Origin: Nocardioides sp. S-1144 | GTDB lineage: Bacteria; Actinomycetota; Actinomycetes; Propionibacteriales; Nocardioidaceae | DNA: 64,000 bases | Reading direction: 5' to 3' | NCBI RefSeq assembly: GCF_005954645.2 | Contig: NZ_CP040695.2 | Coordinates: 3,844,001 to 3,908,000 of the forward strand | In this document: one piece after another, positions 34,197 through 42,344 of the stretch | How positions within the stretch are numbered: position 1 is the stretch's first letter | Layout: the number at the start of each line of letters is the position of its first letter | Program-made: the position numbers and the translations under genes | Notes under the pieces: generated by a model | The model's database searches: none | What the model saw: only the letters and a program-made list of their open reading frames with translations | Told to the model about the DNA's origin: nothing

Positions 34197-35414
34197 ATGC
34201 CCGCAGCCACCGCCCGGACCGCCGACCCGGCGCTGGCGGCGGTGCGCACCCACCAGGCTGCGGCCCGCCGGGCCGAGATCGCGACCCTGGTCGCGGTCCT
34301 CGACTGGGCCACCGAGCACACCACCGACGCCGACCCCGCGGCGATGACCTTCGGCGAACGTGCCCTCACCCTCGGCGGCCCCGGCTGCCCGGCGATCGAG
34401 GAGTTCGCCGCCTACGACCTCGCCGCCGCCCTCGGCTCCTCCACCGAGTCCGGGCTGAAGTACCTCGCCCGCGCCCTCGAGCTGCACCACCGACTCCCCC
34501 GACTCTGGGCCGCAGTCCTCGCCGGACGGCTGCCGGTGTGGAAGGCCGCCAAGATCGCCGACGCCACCATGCGACTCCCCCTCGACGGCGCCACCCACGT
34601 CGACGCCCGGCTCGCCCAGGCCGTCTCCACCATCACCTACGCCCAGCTCGACCGCCTCGTCGACGAAGCCATCGCCCGCCACGCCCCCGACCAGGCCACC
34701 GCAGGCAGGGACCAGCGGCACGTGCGGGTCGACCTCGACCACGCCACCATCGACGGTCACGTCCGCCTCGACGCCCTCCTGACGGTCCCCGACGCCCTCG
34801 ACCTCGAACACGCCCTCCAGACCAGCGCCCAAGCCCTCGCCGACGCCGGCTGCGACCAGTTCCTCGACGTCCGCCGCTCGATCGCCCTCGGCGACCTCGC
34901 CCGCGGCGACCAACCCCTCGACCTGGCGGGACGCACGCTCGTCGTGCACCTGCACCAGGACTCACCCGACGTCGGGCGCTGCGAGACCACCCGCACCCCG
35001 GTCACCGTGGAGACCATCGAGACCTGGTGCGCCACCGCCGCGAAGGTCGTCATCAAGCCCGTCATCGACCTCGAGCAGCACGTCCACGTCGAGGCCTACG
35101 AAGCCCCCGACCGCTTGCGCGAACACGTCGAGCTGCGCGACCTCACCTGCGTCTTCCCCCACTGCCGACGCCCCGCCACCCGCTGCGACCTCGACCACGT
35201 CGTCCCGTACTCAGCCGGCGGCACCACCAGCAGCGACAACCTCGCACCCCTCTGCCGACGACACCACCGCGCCAAGACCCACAGCCACTGGACCTACCGG
35301 ATGACCGACCCCGGCACCTACCACTGGACCGCACCCTCCGGCCTCACCTACCGACGAGACCACCACGGCACCACCCCACTCGACCCACCACCAGCCGAGC
35401 CGGCCGAGCCCTGA
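34197..35414 (+). CDS. DUF222 domain protein with C-terminal HNH nuclease (13E12-like)
   Basis: 405 residues. The N-terminal ~270 residues are the helical DUF222 region (SGLKYLARALELHHRLPRLW, AGRLPVWKAAKIADATMRLP). The C-terminus (from about 317) is an HNH motif: CVFPHCRRPATRCDLDHVVP, then GGTTSSDNLAPLCRRHHRAK, with paired Cys for zinc and the DH/N/HH catalytic set intact. Such genes are multicopy and patchily spread in Nocardioides and mycobacteria and are thought to move or be gained with genomic islands. Here it lies between two parts of the CIS set. Its biological role is unknown. Confidence 0.85.
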   Translation: MPAATARTADPALAAVRTHQAAARRAEIATLVAVLDWATEHTTDADPAAMTFGERALTLGGPGCPAIEEFAAYDLAAALGSSTESGLKYLARALELHHRLPRLWAAVLAGRLPVWKAAKIADATMRLPLDGATHVDARLAQAVSTITYAQLDRLVDEAIARHAPDQATAGRDQRHVRVDLDHATIDGHVRLDALLTVPDALDLEHALQTSAQALADAGCDQFLDVRRSIALGDLARGDQPLDLAGRTLVVHLHQDSPDVGRCETTRTPVTVETIETWCATAAKVVIKPVIDLEQHVHVEAYEAPDRLREHVELRDLTCVFPHCRRPATRCDLDHVVPYSAGGTTSSDNLAPLCRRHHRAKTHSHWTYRMTDPGTYHWTAPSGLTYRRDHHGTTPLDPPPAEPAEP

Positions 35415-35492
35415 CCACCCCGCCCCGCACCCCGCCCACGGCGGGGCCCACCGGCGCGCGGTCAGGTCGTGAGGAGTCGGGACAGAGGACCG

Positions 35493-35885
35493 TCAGCCCA
35501 TCGACGTGCGGACGGCGCCGGGCATCGTGATGCTGATGACGCCGCCCCACGCGCAGGTGCACATCGAGCCGGCCGTGACGGCGGGCAGCCCGCCGACGAG
35601 CGTCCTCGGGGCGCCGGGCGCCCAGGGCGCCGGGACGACCGGGACGCAGGGCATGGGGGTGAGCACGCCGAGCGCGGCGGCGGTGGCGGCGGCCACCATC
35701 GGGTTGGTGAGGCTGGTGCACATCCCGAACGGCGCGATGTTCACCCCGGGCGCGATGTCGGGGATGGTCGCGACCGGGCGGCCCTCGACGGTCACCCGCT
35801 TGGCGGGGATCACGTTCAGGGTCGACGGCGCGACGCCGAAGGTGCAGGTCAGCATCGCGCCGGTCACCGCTGCGGGGTTGCCCAT
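35493..35885 (-). CDS. PAAR-like spike-tip protein (DUF4280-type)
   Basis: 130 residues with the PAAR-like layout: NPAAVTGAMLTCTFGVAPST, then RPVATIPDIAPGVNIAPFGM, a Pro-rich loop, and GGLPAVTAGSMCTCAWGG. Spaced cysteines at the sharp end suggest metal binding. It would cap the VgrG-like needle. It has its own AGGAGA site before ATG 35885 and stands alone on the minus strand, separated from the spike gene by 10 kb, an unusual place for it. Confidence 0.85.
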   Translation of the reverse strand: MGNPAAVTGAMLTCTFGVAPSTLNVIPAKRVTVEGRPVATIPDIAPGVNIAPFGMCTSLTNPMVAAATAAALGVLTPMPCVPVVPAPWAPGAPRTLVGGLPAVTAGSMCTCAWGGVISITMPGAVRTSMG

Positions 35886-35907
35886 GGCTGTCTCCTGGTC
35901 ACGTCGG

Positions 35908-36402
35908 TCAGAGCCCGGTGCCCTTGACCGACTCGTCGAGCTGGCGCCCGGCCTCCATGACCAGGCAGACGACGGCACGGTCGCCGGACTGCCAGGAGCG
36001 CGGGGACGGGTAGAGGTAGGTGAAGTAGAAGCGGGAGTCGAGGTAGTCGACGCCGACGTAGCCCTTGAACTCCTCGGCGCAGCGGCCGTCGGCGAACGCC
36101 GTGAGGGCGTCGTCGCCCGGGAAGACGTCGCCGTCGACGTCCTGGTCGGCCGGCTCGTAGTCGGCGACCGCGTAGGCCTCCTGGTCGTGCGGCTCGTCGC
36201 ACGCCACGGTGGAGATGTCGCTGATCTGGGCCTTGATCTCCTCGGGAGCGTTCACGCAGTCGCCCACCTCGAGGTCGAGGACCGGGTTCTCGTCGCCGTC
36301 GTCGTCATCGCCGCAGCCGGCGAGCGCCAGCACCGCGAGGCACACCGGCACGACGAGCCGCGCGAACCGGCGGGTGTGGGGAGCGTTCACGTTCCCGGTC
36401 AC
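35908..36402 (-). CDS. Septum-formation-type lipoprotein
   Basis: 164 residues. Signal peptide ARLVVPVCLAVLALAGC with lipobox LAGC, then an Asp-rich linker (DDDDGDENP). The core reads LEVGDCVNAPEEIKAQISDI and VACDEPHDQEAYAVADYE, with Cys residues pairing across the domain, as in the actinobacterial septum-formation/DUF4190-associated extracellular domain. Function unknown. GTG 36402 follows GAGAGG; a GTG at 36390 is an alternative. Whether it belongs to the CIS or is a bystander cannot be told. Confidence 0.75.
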   Translation of the reverse strand: MTGNVNAPHTRRFARLVVPVCLAVLALAGCGDDDDGDENPVLDLEVGDCVNAPEEIKAQISDISTVACDEPHDQEAYAVADYEPADQDVDGDVFPGDDALTAFADGRCAEEFKGYVGVDYLDSRFYFTYLYPSPRSWQSGDRAVVCLVMEAGRQLDESVKGTGL

Positions 36403-36541
36403 GACCTCTCGCTCTCGACGGCCCGGCCCCGGCAATCTAGTCGCGGCCCGGTGCCCGTCGCGGGCGAATGCGGAGATTGCCCGCACGCACCCCGTCGGCG
36501 CGCCTACATTGGCCCCGACCCCCCACCCGAGGAGAGCGCAC

Positions 36542-37102
36542 GTGTTCATCAGGTACGTCGACGAGGGCCTCGAGCAGCTGGTCCGCCGTCGCCTCCCGCT
36601 CCCCGAGGACGTCGGCGACGTCAGCTTCGACACCCCCACCTCGACCTGGGCCGCCCAGCTGTCCCGACTCACGGTGAACCTCTTCCTCTACGGCCTCGAC
36701 CGCAGCAGCCAGCCCACCCGCACTGCGCAGGCGCGCGTCGACGCGTCGGGCCGCGCCGAGCGCCGCGCCCCCCTGCCGATGGTCGAGCTCGACTACCTCG
36801 TCAGCGCCTGGGCCGGCAGCCCCCGCGACGAGCACCAGCTGCTCAGCGACGTCGTCAGCCTCTTCGCCGGCGTGCCGGTGCTCCCGCTGGACCTCACGCA
36901 CGCCAACCTGAACTCGACCGTCACCCTCGGCTTCGGCAGCGACCCCACGATGCGACCCCGCGAGATCTGGCAGGGCGTGAGCGGACAGCTCAAGGCCTGC
37001 GCCGTCATCCGGGCCACCGTCGCCGCCGACACGTGGGACTGGGAGGACCAGGCCGCCGCCGTCGAGCGCGTGTCGGTGCTGGCCGCGCCGAAGCAGATCT
37101 GA
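36542..37102 (+). CDS. CIS tube terminator, DUF4255/Pvc16-type
   Basis: 186 residues. FIRYVDEGLEQLVRRRLPLP, STWAAQLSRLTVNLFLYGLD, PLPMVELDYLVSAWAG, DEHQLLSDVVSLFAGVPVLP and EIWQGVSGQLKACAVIRATV are the DUF4255 (Pvc16/Afp16 N-terminal) signature. These proteins cap the tube and sheath at the end opposite the baseplate. A good GAGGAG precedes the GTG at 36542, and TACATT at 36505-36510 may be its -10. It heads a plus-strand series with the surface-rod genes downstream (213-bp gap), linking those to the CIS. Confidence 0.9.
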   Translation: MFIRYVDEGLEQLVRRRLPLPEDVGDVSFDTPTSTWAAQLSRLTVNLFLYGLDRSSQPTRTAQARVDASGRAERRAPLPMVELDYLVSAWAGSPRDEHQLLSDVVSLFAGVPVLPLDLTHANLNSTVTLGFGSDPTMRPREIWQGVSGQLKACAVIRATVAADTWDWEDQAAAVERVSVLAAPKQI

Positions 37103-37315
37103 CACGGTCCGACCCGTCGGGTCGTCGTCGCCCCGGCGGGTGCACCGCGTGCGGATGGGGAGAGAAGTTTCCTCATTCTGCCTCGCGGCGCTGCTCCCTG
37201 CTCCTACTGTGCCTGGTGTTGCCCCCCTCGTCCTAGGCCCCCGGCAGGTACCCGTGCTCGGCTCCGTCCCCGCCCTCCACTCGCGGCACTCGTGCGTGCC
37301 CGCGAGGCGCGCCCG

Positions 37316-39604
37316 ATGAGACTGGTGACCGAGCACCTCGTCCTGCAGGCCGACCCCGGCACGACCATCGAGATCCCGGTCGACGTCGTCAACACCAGCG
37401 ACCTCATCGACGGCGTCACCGCCCGCCTCATCGGCCTCCCGGACGCCGCGACCCGGATCGAGCCGCAGCTGCTGCCGCTCTTCCCCGGCGCCGAGGGCCG
37501 CCTGGTCATGCACGTCGACGTCCCGCCGTCGCTGACCGCGGGCAGCCACCCGGTCACCGTCGAGGTCGTCTCCCACGGCAGCGGCGCGCCGACGCAGCAC
37601 CTCGACCTCGACCTGTCCGTGGCCGCCCACCCGGCGCTGCGCCTGCACCGCACGCCGCAGCTGATCCGGGCCCGGCGCTCCGGCCGGTTCCTGCTCGACG
37701 TGGAGAACACCGGCAACACCGCGCTCGACGTCACCCTGGCGGCGTCCCTGGAGGACGGCCGCAGCACCGCGCGGTTCAGCTCGGAGCGGCTCACCGTCGA
37801 CCCGGGCACCCGCACCCCGGTCATCCTGGTCGTCAAGGGCCCGCGGATGATCACCGGCGCCGAGATCGACCGCACCGCCGCGATCAACCTCACCGCCAGC
37901 CGCGCGCACTCGATCGCGGCCATGGAGGAGACCGAGCAGGACCCCGACCTGGTCGCCGAGACCCGCGTCGTCCTCAAGCAGCGCCCGACGCTGAGCCGCG
38001 GGCTGCTCACCGCGCTGATCCTGATGGGGATCATCGCGGTGTGGGCCGCGATCTTCGTGCTCGGCCTCGCGCAGGTCCTCGGCGGCGACCCGGTCACCAA
38101 GAAGGTCGCGACGTCGTTCTACCCGGCCGACCGCGTGGAGAACGTCGCCGCGACGACGCCCGAGGGCGCCCTCGACAAGGAGGACGGCCTGGTCGACCCC
38201 GAGATCGGCGGCACGATCCAGGGCGTCGTCACCGCCGCGAGCAACCTGCAGCCGGTCGGCCGGATCCTCGTCCAGGCCTGGCGCGACGGCCGCGACGGCC
38301 CGGTGCTGGTCAGCTCGGCGGCCACCCAGGCCGACGGCAGCTACCGCCTCGTCGGGCTCTTCCCCACCAGCTACCGGCTGCGCTTCGTCGCGGCCGGCTA
38401 CGAGCCGGCCTGGTGGAGCGACCGCGGCGCGGTCGGCCGGGGCCGCGCCACCGCCGTCCCCGTGCCCGCGCAGGGTGAGGCCGAGGGCCTGCAGAACATC
38501 GTCATCACCGGCCTGGACGCCTCGATCACCGGCGTCGTCGACCAGGGCGCCTCGCTGACGTCGCTGCCGACGACCGTCGTGGCCCGCTCCCTCGACATCC
38601 CCGACGCCCCGACGGTGCGCACCACCACCGACGGCGGGGGCACCTACCTGCTCCGGGGCCTCCTGGCCCCCTCGCGCTACGAGCTCAGCTTCACCACCGA
38701 GGGCTACGAGGTGAAGACGACGACCACCTCCGTCGCCGGCGGCGAGAAGCGGCTGCAGCCGAGCGTCGTCCCGGCCTCCGCCGACGGCCGGATCACCGGG
38801 CGGGTCGAGCTGCCCGACGGCACCCCGGCCGGCGGCGTCACCGTGACCACCACCGTCGAGGGCGAGACGGTCGCGGTCGTCACCCCGACCGTCGGGGCGG
38901 TCGGCTCGTTCACCCTCGAGAACCTCCCCACCCCGGCGACCTACGTGCTGACCTTCACCTCCGAGACCTACGGCGCCGACACCACCATCGTCGACCTGGA
39001 CGCCGGCGCCAGCGAGGACGGCGTGGTGGTGCAGGTCGAGGCCGGCACCACCAGCGTCACCGGCTACCTGCGCGGTCCCGACGGCAACGGCCTCGGCGGC
39101 GCGACCGTCACGGTCGGCGGCGTCGCCGCGACCGAGGACGGCACCACGACCCCCACCACGACCACGCTGACCTCCGGCGACGTCGGCCGGTTCAGCCTCA
39201 GCGGCCTCGCGGCCCCCGGCGACTACACGCTCACCTTCACCCTCGAGGGCTACGCCCCGCGCAGCGTCCCGGTCTCCCTCGACGGCGTCAGCCCGCCGCC
39301 GGTGGTCGAGGTGCAGCTGAACAACAAGCTCGGCGGCATCGCCGGCCAGGTCTACGGCGCCACCGACAACCCCTACGTCGGCGCACAGGTCACCATCACC
39401 AACGGCCTCACCACGTGGACCGCGACCAGCGGCGGCGCCGGCAGCATCGACGGCAACGGCGGGTACCGGGTCGAGGGTCTGCCCTCGGGCACCTACAGCG
39501 TGACCGTGACCGCCGAGGGGCTGCGCCAGCAGACCGCGATGGTCGTGGTCATGGAGGGGCTGACGTCCTTCCAGGACCTCGCCCTCGGCTCGGGCGGCGG
39601 CTGA
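37316..39604 (+). CDS. Surface rod A: N-in membrane protein with carboxypeptidase-regulatory-like repeats
   Basis: 762 residues, no signal peptide. Residues 1-200 are two Ig-like/NEW3-type sandwiches (VLQADPGTTIEIPVDVVNTS, RSGRFLLDVENTGNTALDVT). One membrane helix lies at about 229-256 (LLTALILMGIIAVWAAIFVL). From about 295 come five CarboxypepD-reg/CnaB-like repeats, each with the pattern 'GxVxxxxxxPVxGxxV...G.Y.l.gL..P.xYxLxFxxxGY' (e.g. GRITGRVELPDGTPAGGVTV). Expected topology is N-terminus in the cytosol, repeats outside. There is no sortase motif, catalytic site or cysteine-rich part. The upstream 213-bp gap is partly AT-rich (AGAAGTTTCCTCATT) and may hold a promoter. The gene is followed after one base by rod B. 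Confidence 0.8.
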   Translation: MRLVTEHLVLQADPGTTIEIPVDVVNTSDLIDGVTARLIGLPDAATRIEPQLLPLFPGAEGRLVMHVDVPPSLTAGSHPVTVEVVSHGSGAPTQHLDLDLSVAAHPALRLHRTPQLIRARRSGRFLLDVENTGNTALDVTLAASLEDGRSTARFSSERLTVDPGTRTPVILVVKGPRMITGAEIDRTAAINLTASRAHSIAAMEETEQDPDLVAETRVVLKQRPTLSRGLLTALILMGIIAVWAAIFVLGLAQVLGGDPVTKKVATSFYPADRVENVAATTPEGALDKEDGLVDPEIGGTIQGVVTAASNLQPVGRILVQAWRDGRDGPVLVSSAATQADGSYRLVGLFPTSYRLRFVAAGYEPAWWSDRGAVGRGRATAVPVPAQGEAEGLQNIVITGLDASITGVVDQGASLTSLPTTVVARSLDIPDAPTVRTTTDGGGTYLLRGLLAPSRYELSFTTEGYEVKTTTTSVAGGEKRLQPSVVPASADGRITGRVELPDGTPAGGVTVTTTVEGETVAVVTPTVGAVGSFTLENLPTPATYVLTFTSETYGADTTIVDLDAGASEDGVVVQVEAGTTSVTGYLRGPDGNGLGGATVTVGGVAATEDGTTTPTTTTLTSGDVGRFSLSGLAAPGDYTLTFTLEGYAPRSVPVSLDGVSPPPVVEVQLNNKLGGIAGQVYGATDNPYVGAQVTITNGLTTWTATSGGAGSIDGNGGYRVEGLPSGTYSVTVTAEGLRQQTAMVVVMEGLTSFQDLALGSGGG

Positions 39605-39605
39605 G

Positions 39606-42344
39606 GTGCACGTCGACGTCTCCCCCCGTCAGTTCGACGTGATCGCGGGCATCCCCCAGCCGATCGTCGTCACGCTGAGCAACACCGGCGACGTCATCGG
39701 CGGCTACACGCTCCGGGTGCTCGGCGCCGACCCCTCCTGGGTCGGCATGGACGACGCCGAGATCACCCTGTTCCCCGACGAGACCCGCACGGTCGTGGTG
39801 ACCCTGGAGGTCCCGCCCGGCATGACCGCCGGCGACCGCCGGGTCGCCCTGCAGGTCCGCGAGGTCACGCCGCCGTTCGCCAGCATCGTCGAGGACGTCG
39901 TGCTCTCGGTTCCCGAGGCGCCCTCGGTCACCGTCACCGCCGACCCGGTGGTCGTCTCGGCCGGGCGCACCGCCAAGCTCAGCATCCTGGTCGCCAACGA
40001 GGGCAACACCCGCGTCAGCGGCCGGATGCACGGCCAGGACCCCGAGGGCCGCGTCCGGTTCGAGTTCAGCCCGGGGACCGTCGACCTCGCGCCCGGCGAG
40101 AACACCATGATCGACCTGCGCGCGCGCAGCCGTCGTCCGCTGACCGGCAGCCCCGTGATCCGCCCGCTCGAGCTGCGGATGCTCGACGAGGCCCAGAGCA
40201 GCGCCCTCGACCGCGCCCAGGAGGAGCCGGTCGCCGCCGGCGTCGCCGCGGACGCCGGCGAGCCCGCCCCGCGACCCAGCGCGGCCCAGAAGCTGAGCCC
40301 CAAGCTGCGGCGCAAGCGCCCGCCCCTGGTCGGCGACGACGTGCCGGCGCAGGCCCAGGCGACGTTCGTGCAGCGCGCGACCATCTCCCGCGGCGGGCTG
40401 TCCCTGGTCGGGCTGCTCGTCGCGGTCACCGTGTTCGCCATCGTCATCACCCTCTCCCTCGGCCAGCTCGTCGGGCGCTCCGCCGAGGACCGCGACCTCG
40501 CCCTCGCGATCGCCGCCGCGGGCGACGCGAGCGCGACCGGCGGCTCCGCCCAGGTCGGCGGCACCGTCCGGCTGCTGACGTCGAGCGAGCCGGTCGAGGG
40601 CGTCGAGGTCAGCGTCTTCGCCGCCGACGACACCGAGAGCGCGCGCGGCACCATCGCCACCGACCGCAACGGCGCCTGGAAGGTCGCCGACCTCCCCGCC
40701 GGCGACTACAAGTTCTCCTTCCGCGGCGCCGGCTTCGTGCAGCTCTGGTACCCGACGGCGCTCGACGCCGCCGACGGCCAGACGGTGACCGTGGAGTCCG
40801 GCGGCCAGCAGCTCTCGCTCGACGTCGACCTCGGCGGCGTCCCGGCCTCGATCAGCGGCACCGTCGTCGGCGCCGACGTCTCCAACGCCACGCTCACCCT
40901 CAAGGCGCCCCTCGACGCGACCAACGCCGGGGCGGGGGCCAACGCACCCATCCCGGCCGACGGCGTCGACAACCCCTCGGTCGACGTCGCCTCCGAGGGC
41001 GCGACGGTCACCTCGGTGCCGATCGGCGACGACGGCACGTTCTCGCTCACCGACGTCCCCTCCCCCCAGACCTACGACCTGGTCGTGGAGAAGGAGGGCT
41101 ACGCCACCTCCACCCAGCGCATCGACGTCAGCGCCGGCGAGGAGCGCGAGGACGTCGAGATCACCCTGCGCCAGGGCGACGGCGTCATCAGCGGCACCGT
41201 AAGCTCCGCGACCCAGAAGGTCGAGGGCGCCACGATCACCGCCACCGTCGGCCAGACCTCGGTGACCACGACGTCGCAGACCGGCGCCCAGGGCGGCGAC
41301 TTCACCCTGCGCGGCCTGCCGACCCCGGCCGCGTTCACCCTGGTCGTGAGCCAGGAGGGCTACGCCTCCCAGACCCTCACCGTCGCCCTCGGCGAGGGGC
41401 AGCGCCTGACCGGCGTCGCGGTCAACCTCGACAAGTCCTCCGGCGAGCTCTGCGGCAAGGTGATCTCGGTCCTCGACGACCTGCCCGCCCCCGACGTCAC
41501 GGTCACCGTCACCGACGGCAGCCAGACGGTGCAGACCGCCACCCAGTCCGACGACTCCGCGGGACCGGCCTGCCCGACCGTGCCCGGCACCAACTGGAAG
41601 GCCTCCGGCCTCCCGCTGCCCGGCGACTACACGATCACCTTCGCCCGCGCCGACCTCGAGTCGCAGACGGTCGCCGTCGCGCTCGACGGCGAGGGCAACG
41701 TGTCGGCCGACGCCGAGAACAGCGCCGTCGTCAACGGCGTCATCACCGTGCGGCTCCAGGCCTCCACCGCCGTCGTCTTCGGCAAGGTGACGCAGTCGCC
41801 GACGCGCGGCGTCGCCGCCGAGCCGGCCGGCGAGACCGTCGTCCAGCTGATCTCCAACACCGCCACCTACAGCGTGGTGGCGGCCTCGGTGCCGGCCGCG
41901 TCGGCCGGCGACTACCGCTTCGATGCCGTGCCCCCGGGCACGTACACGCTGCAGACCAGCAGGAGCGGCGTCACGCCCACGACGGAGACGCTCACCGTCG
42001 AGGCCGGCCAGGAGTACGAGCGCAACCTCAAGCTCGACCCGCCGGCGTCCCTCAGCGGCGTGATCACCAACGCCCGCCCCGGGTGGGTCGTCGAGCTCTA
42101 CCGCTCCTCTGCGTACCCGAGCCAGACCTACCTCACCACCACCGTGGTGATGAGGGAGATCCGCGGCCGGGGGTGTCCCGAGAACATGTGCGCCTACTAC
42201 GAGTTCCTCGACATCGACGCTCCGCAGACCTACGTGATCCAGGTCCGACGCACCAGCGGAGGCGCGCCCCTGGCCACCGCCCGGGCCGAGGTCAACCGCA
42301 GCGAGCCCCAGACCAAGGACTTCCAGGTGCGTTCCGATGGCTGA
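39606..42344 (+). CDS. Surface rod B: paralogous N-in membrane protein with CnaB-like repeats
   Basis: 912 residues, GTG start. Residues 1-190 hold two Ig-like domains (VIAGIPQPIVVTLSNTGDVI; SAGRTAKLSILVANEGNTRV), followed by a charged, Pro-rich cytosolic linker to about 258. A membrane helix lies at about 263-288 (LSLVGLLVAVTVFAIVITLS). Outside are about seven prealbumin-like repeats (GDGVISGTVSSATQKVEGAT, LRGLPTPAAFTLVVSQEGYA). The N-terminal pair resembles a protein encoded in Streptomyces CIS loci that is often labelled 'hydrolytic protein', although no hydrolase motif is seen; that recollection should be checked. The stop overlaps the start of rod C by eight bases. Confidence 0.8.
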   Translation: MHVDVSPRQFDVIAGIPQPIVVTLSNTGDVIGGYTLRVLGADPSWVGMDDAEITLFPDETRTVVVTLEVPPGMTAGDRRVALQVREVTPPFASIVEDVVLSVPEAPSVTVTADPVVVSAGRTAKLSILVANEGNTRVSGRMHGQDPEGRVRFEFSPGTVDLAPGENTMIDLRARSRRPLTGSPVIRPLELRMLDEAQSSALDRAQEEPVAAGVAADAGEPAPRPSAAQKLSPKLRRKRPPLVGDDVPAQAQATFVQRATISRGGLSLVGLLVAVTVFAIVITLSLGQLVGRSAEDRDLALAIAAAGDASATGGSAQVGGTVRLLTSSEPVEGVEVSVFAADDTESARGTIATDRNGAWKVADLPAGDYKFSFRGAGFVQLWYPTALDAADGQTVTVESGGQQLSLDVDLGGVPASISGTVVGADVSNATLTLKAPLDATNAGAGANAPIPADGVDNPSVDVASEGATVTSVPIGDDGTFSLTDVPSPQTYDLVVEKEGYATSTQRIDVSAGEEREDVEITLRQGDGVISGTVSSATQKVEGATITATVGQTSVTTTSQTGAQGGDFTLRGLPTPAAFTLVVSQEGYASQTLTVALGEGQRLTGVAVNLDKSSGELCGKVISVLDDLPAPDVTVTVTDGSQTVQTATQSDDSAGPACPTVPGTNWKASGLPLPGDYTITFARADLESQTVAVALDGEGNVSADAENSAVVNGVITVRLQASTAVVFGKVTQSPTRGVAAEPAGETVVQLISNTATYSVVAASVPAASAGDYRFDAVPPGTYTLQTSRSGVTPTTETLTVEAGQEYERNLKLDPPASLSGVITNARPGWVVELYRSSAYPSQTYLTTTVVMREIRGRGCPENMCAYYEFLDIDAPQTYVIQVRRTSGGAPLATARAEVNRSEPQTKDFQVRSDG

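Noticed and set aside
19784..37102. Complete Myoviridae-type prophage
   Set aside because: Only tail-like genes are present; no head, portal, terminase, integrase or lysis genes, and DUF4255, LysM and DUF6760-like genes fit a CIS.
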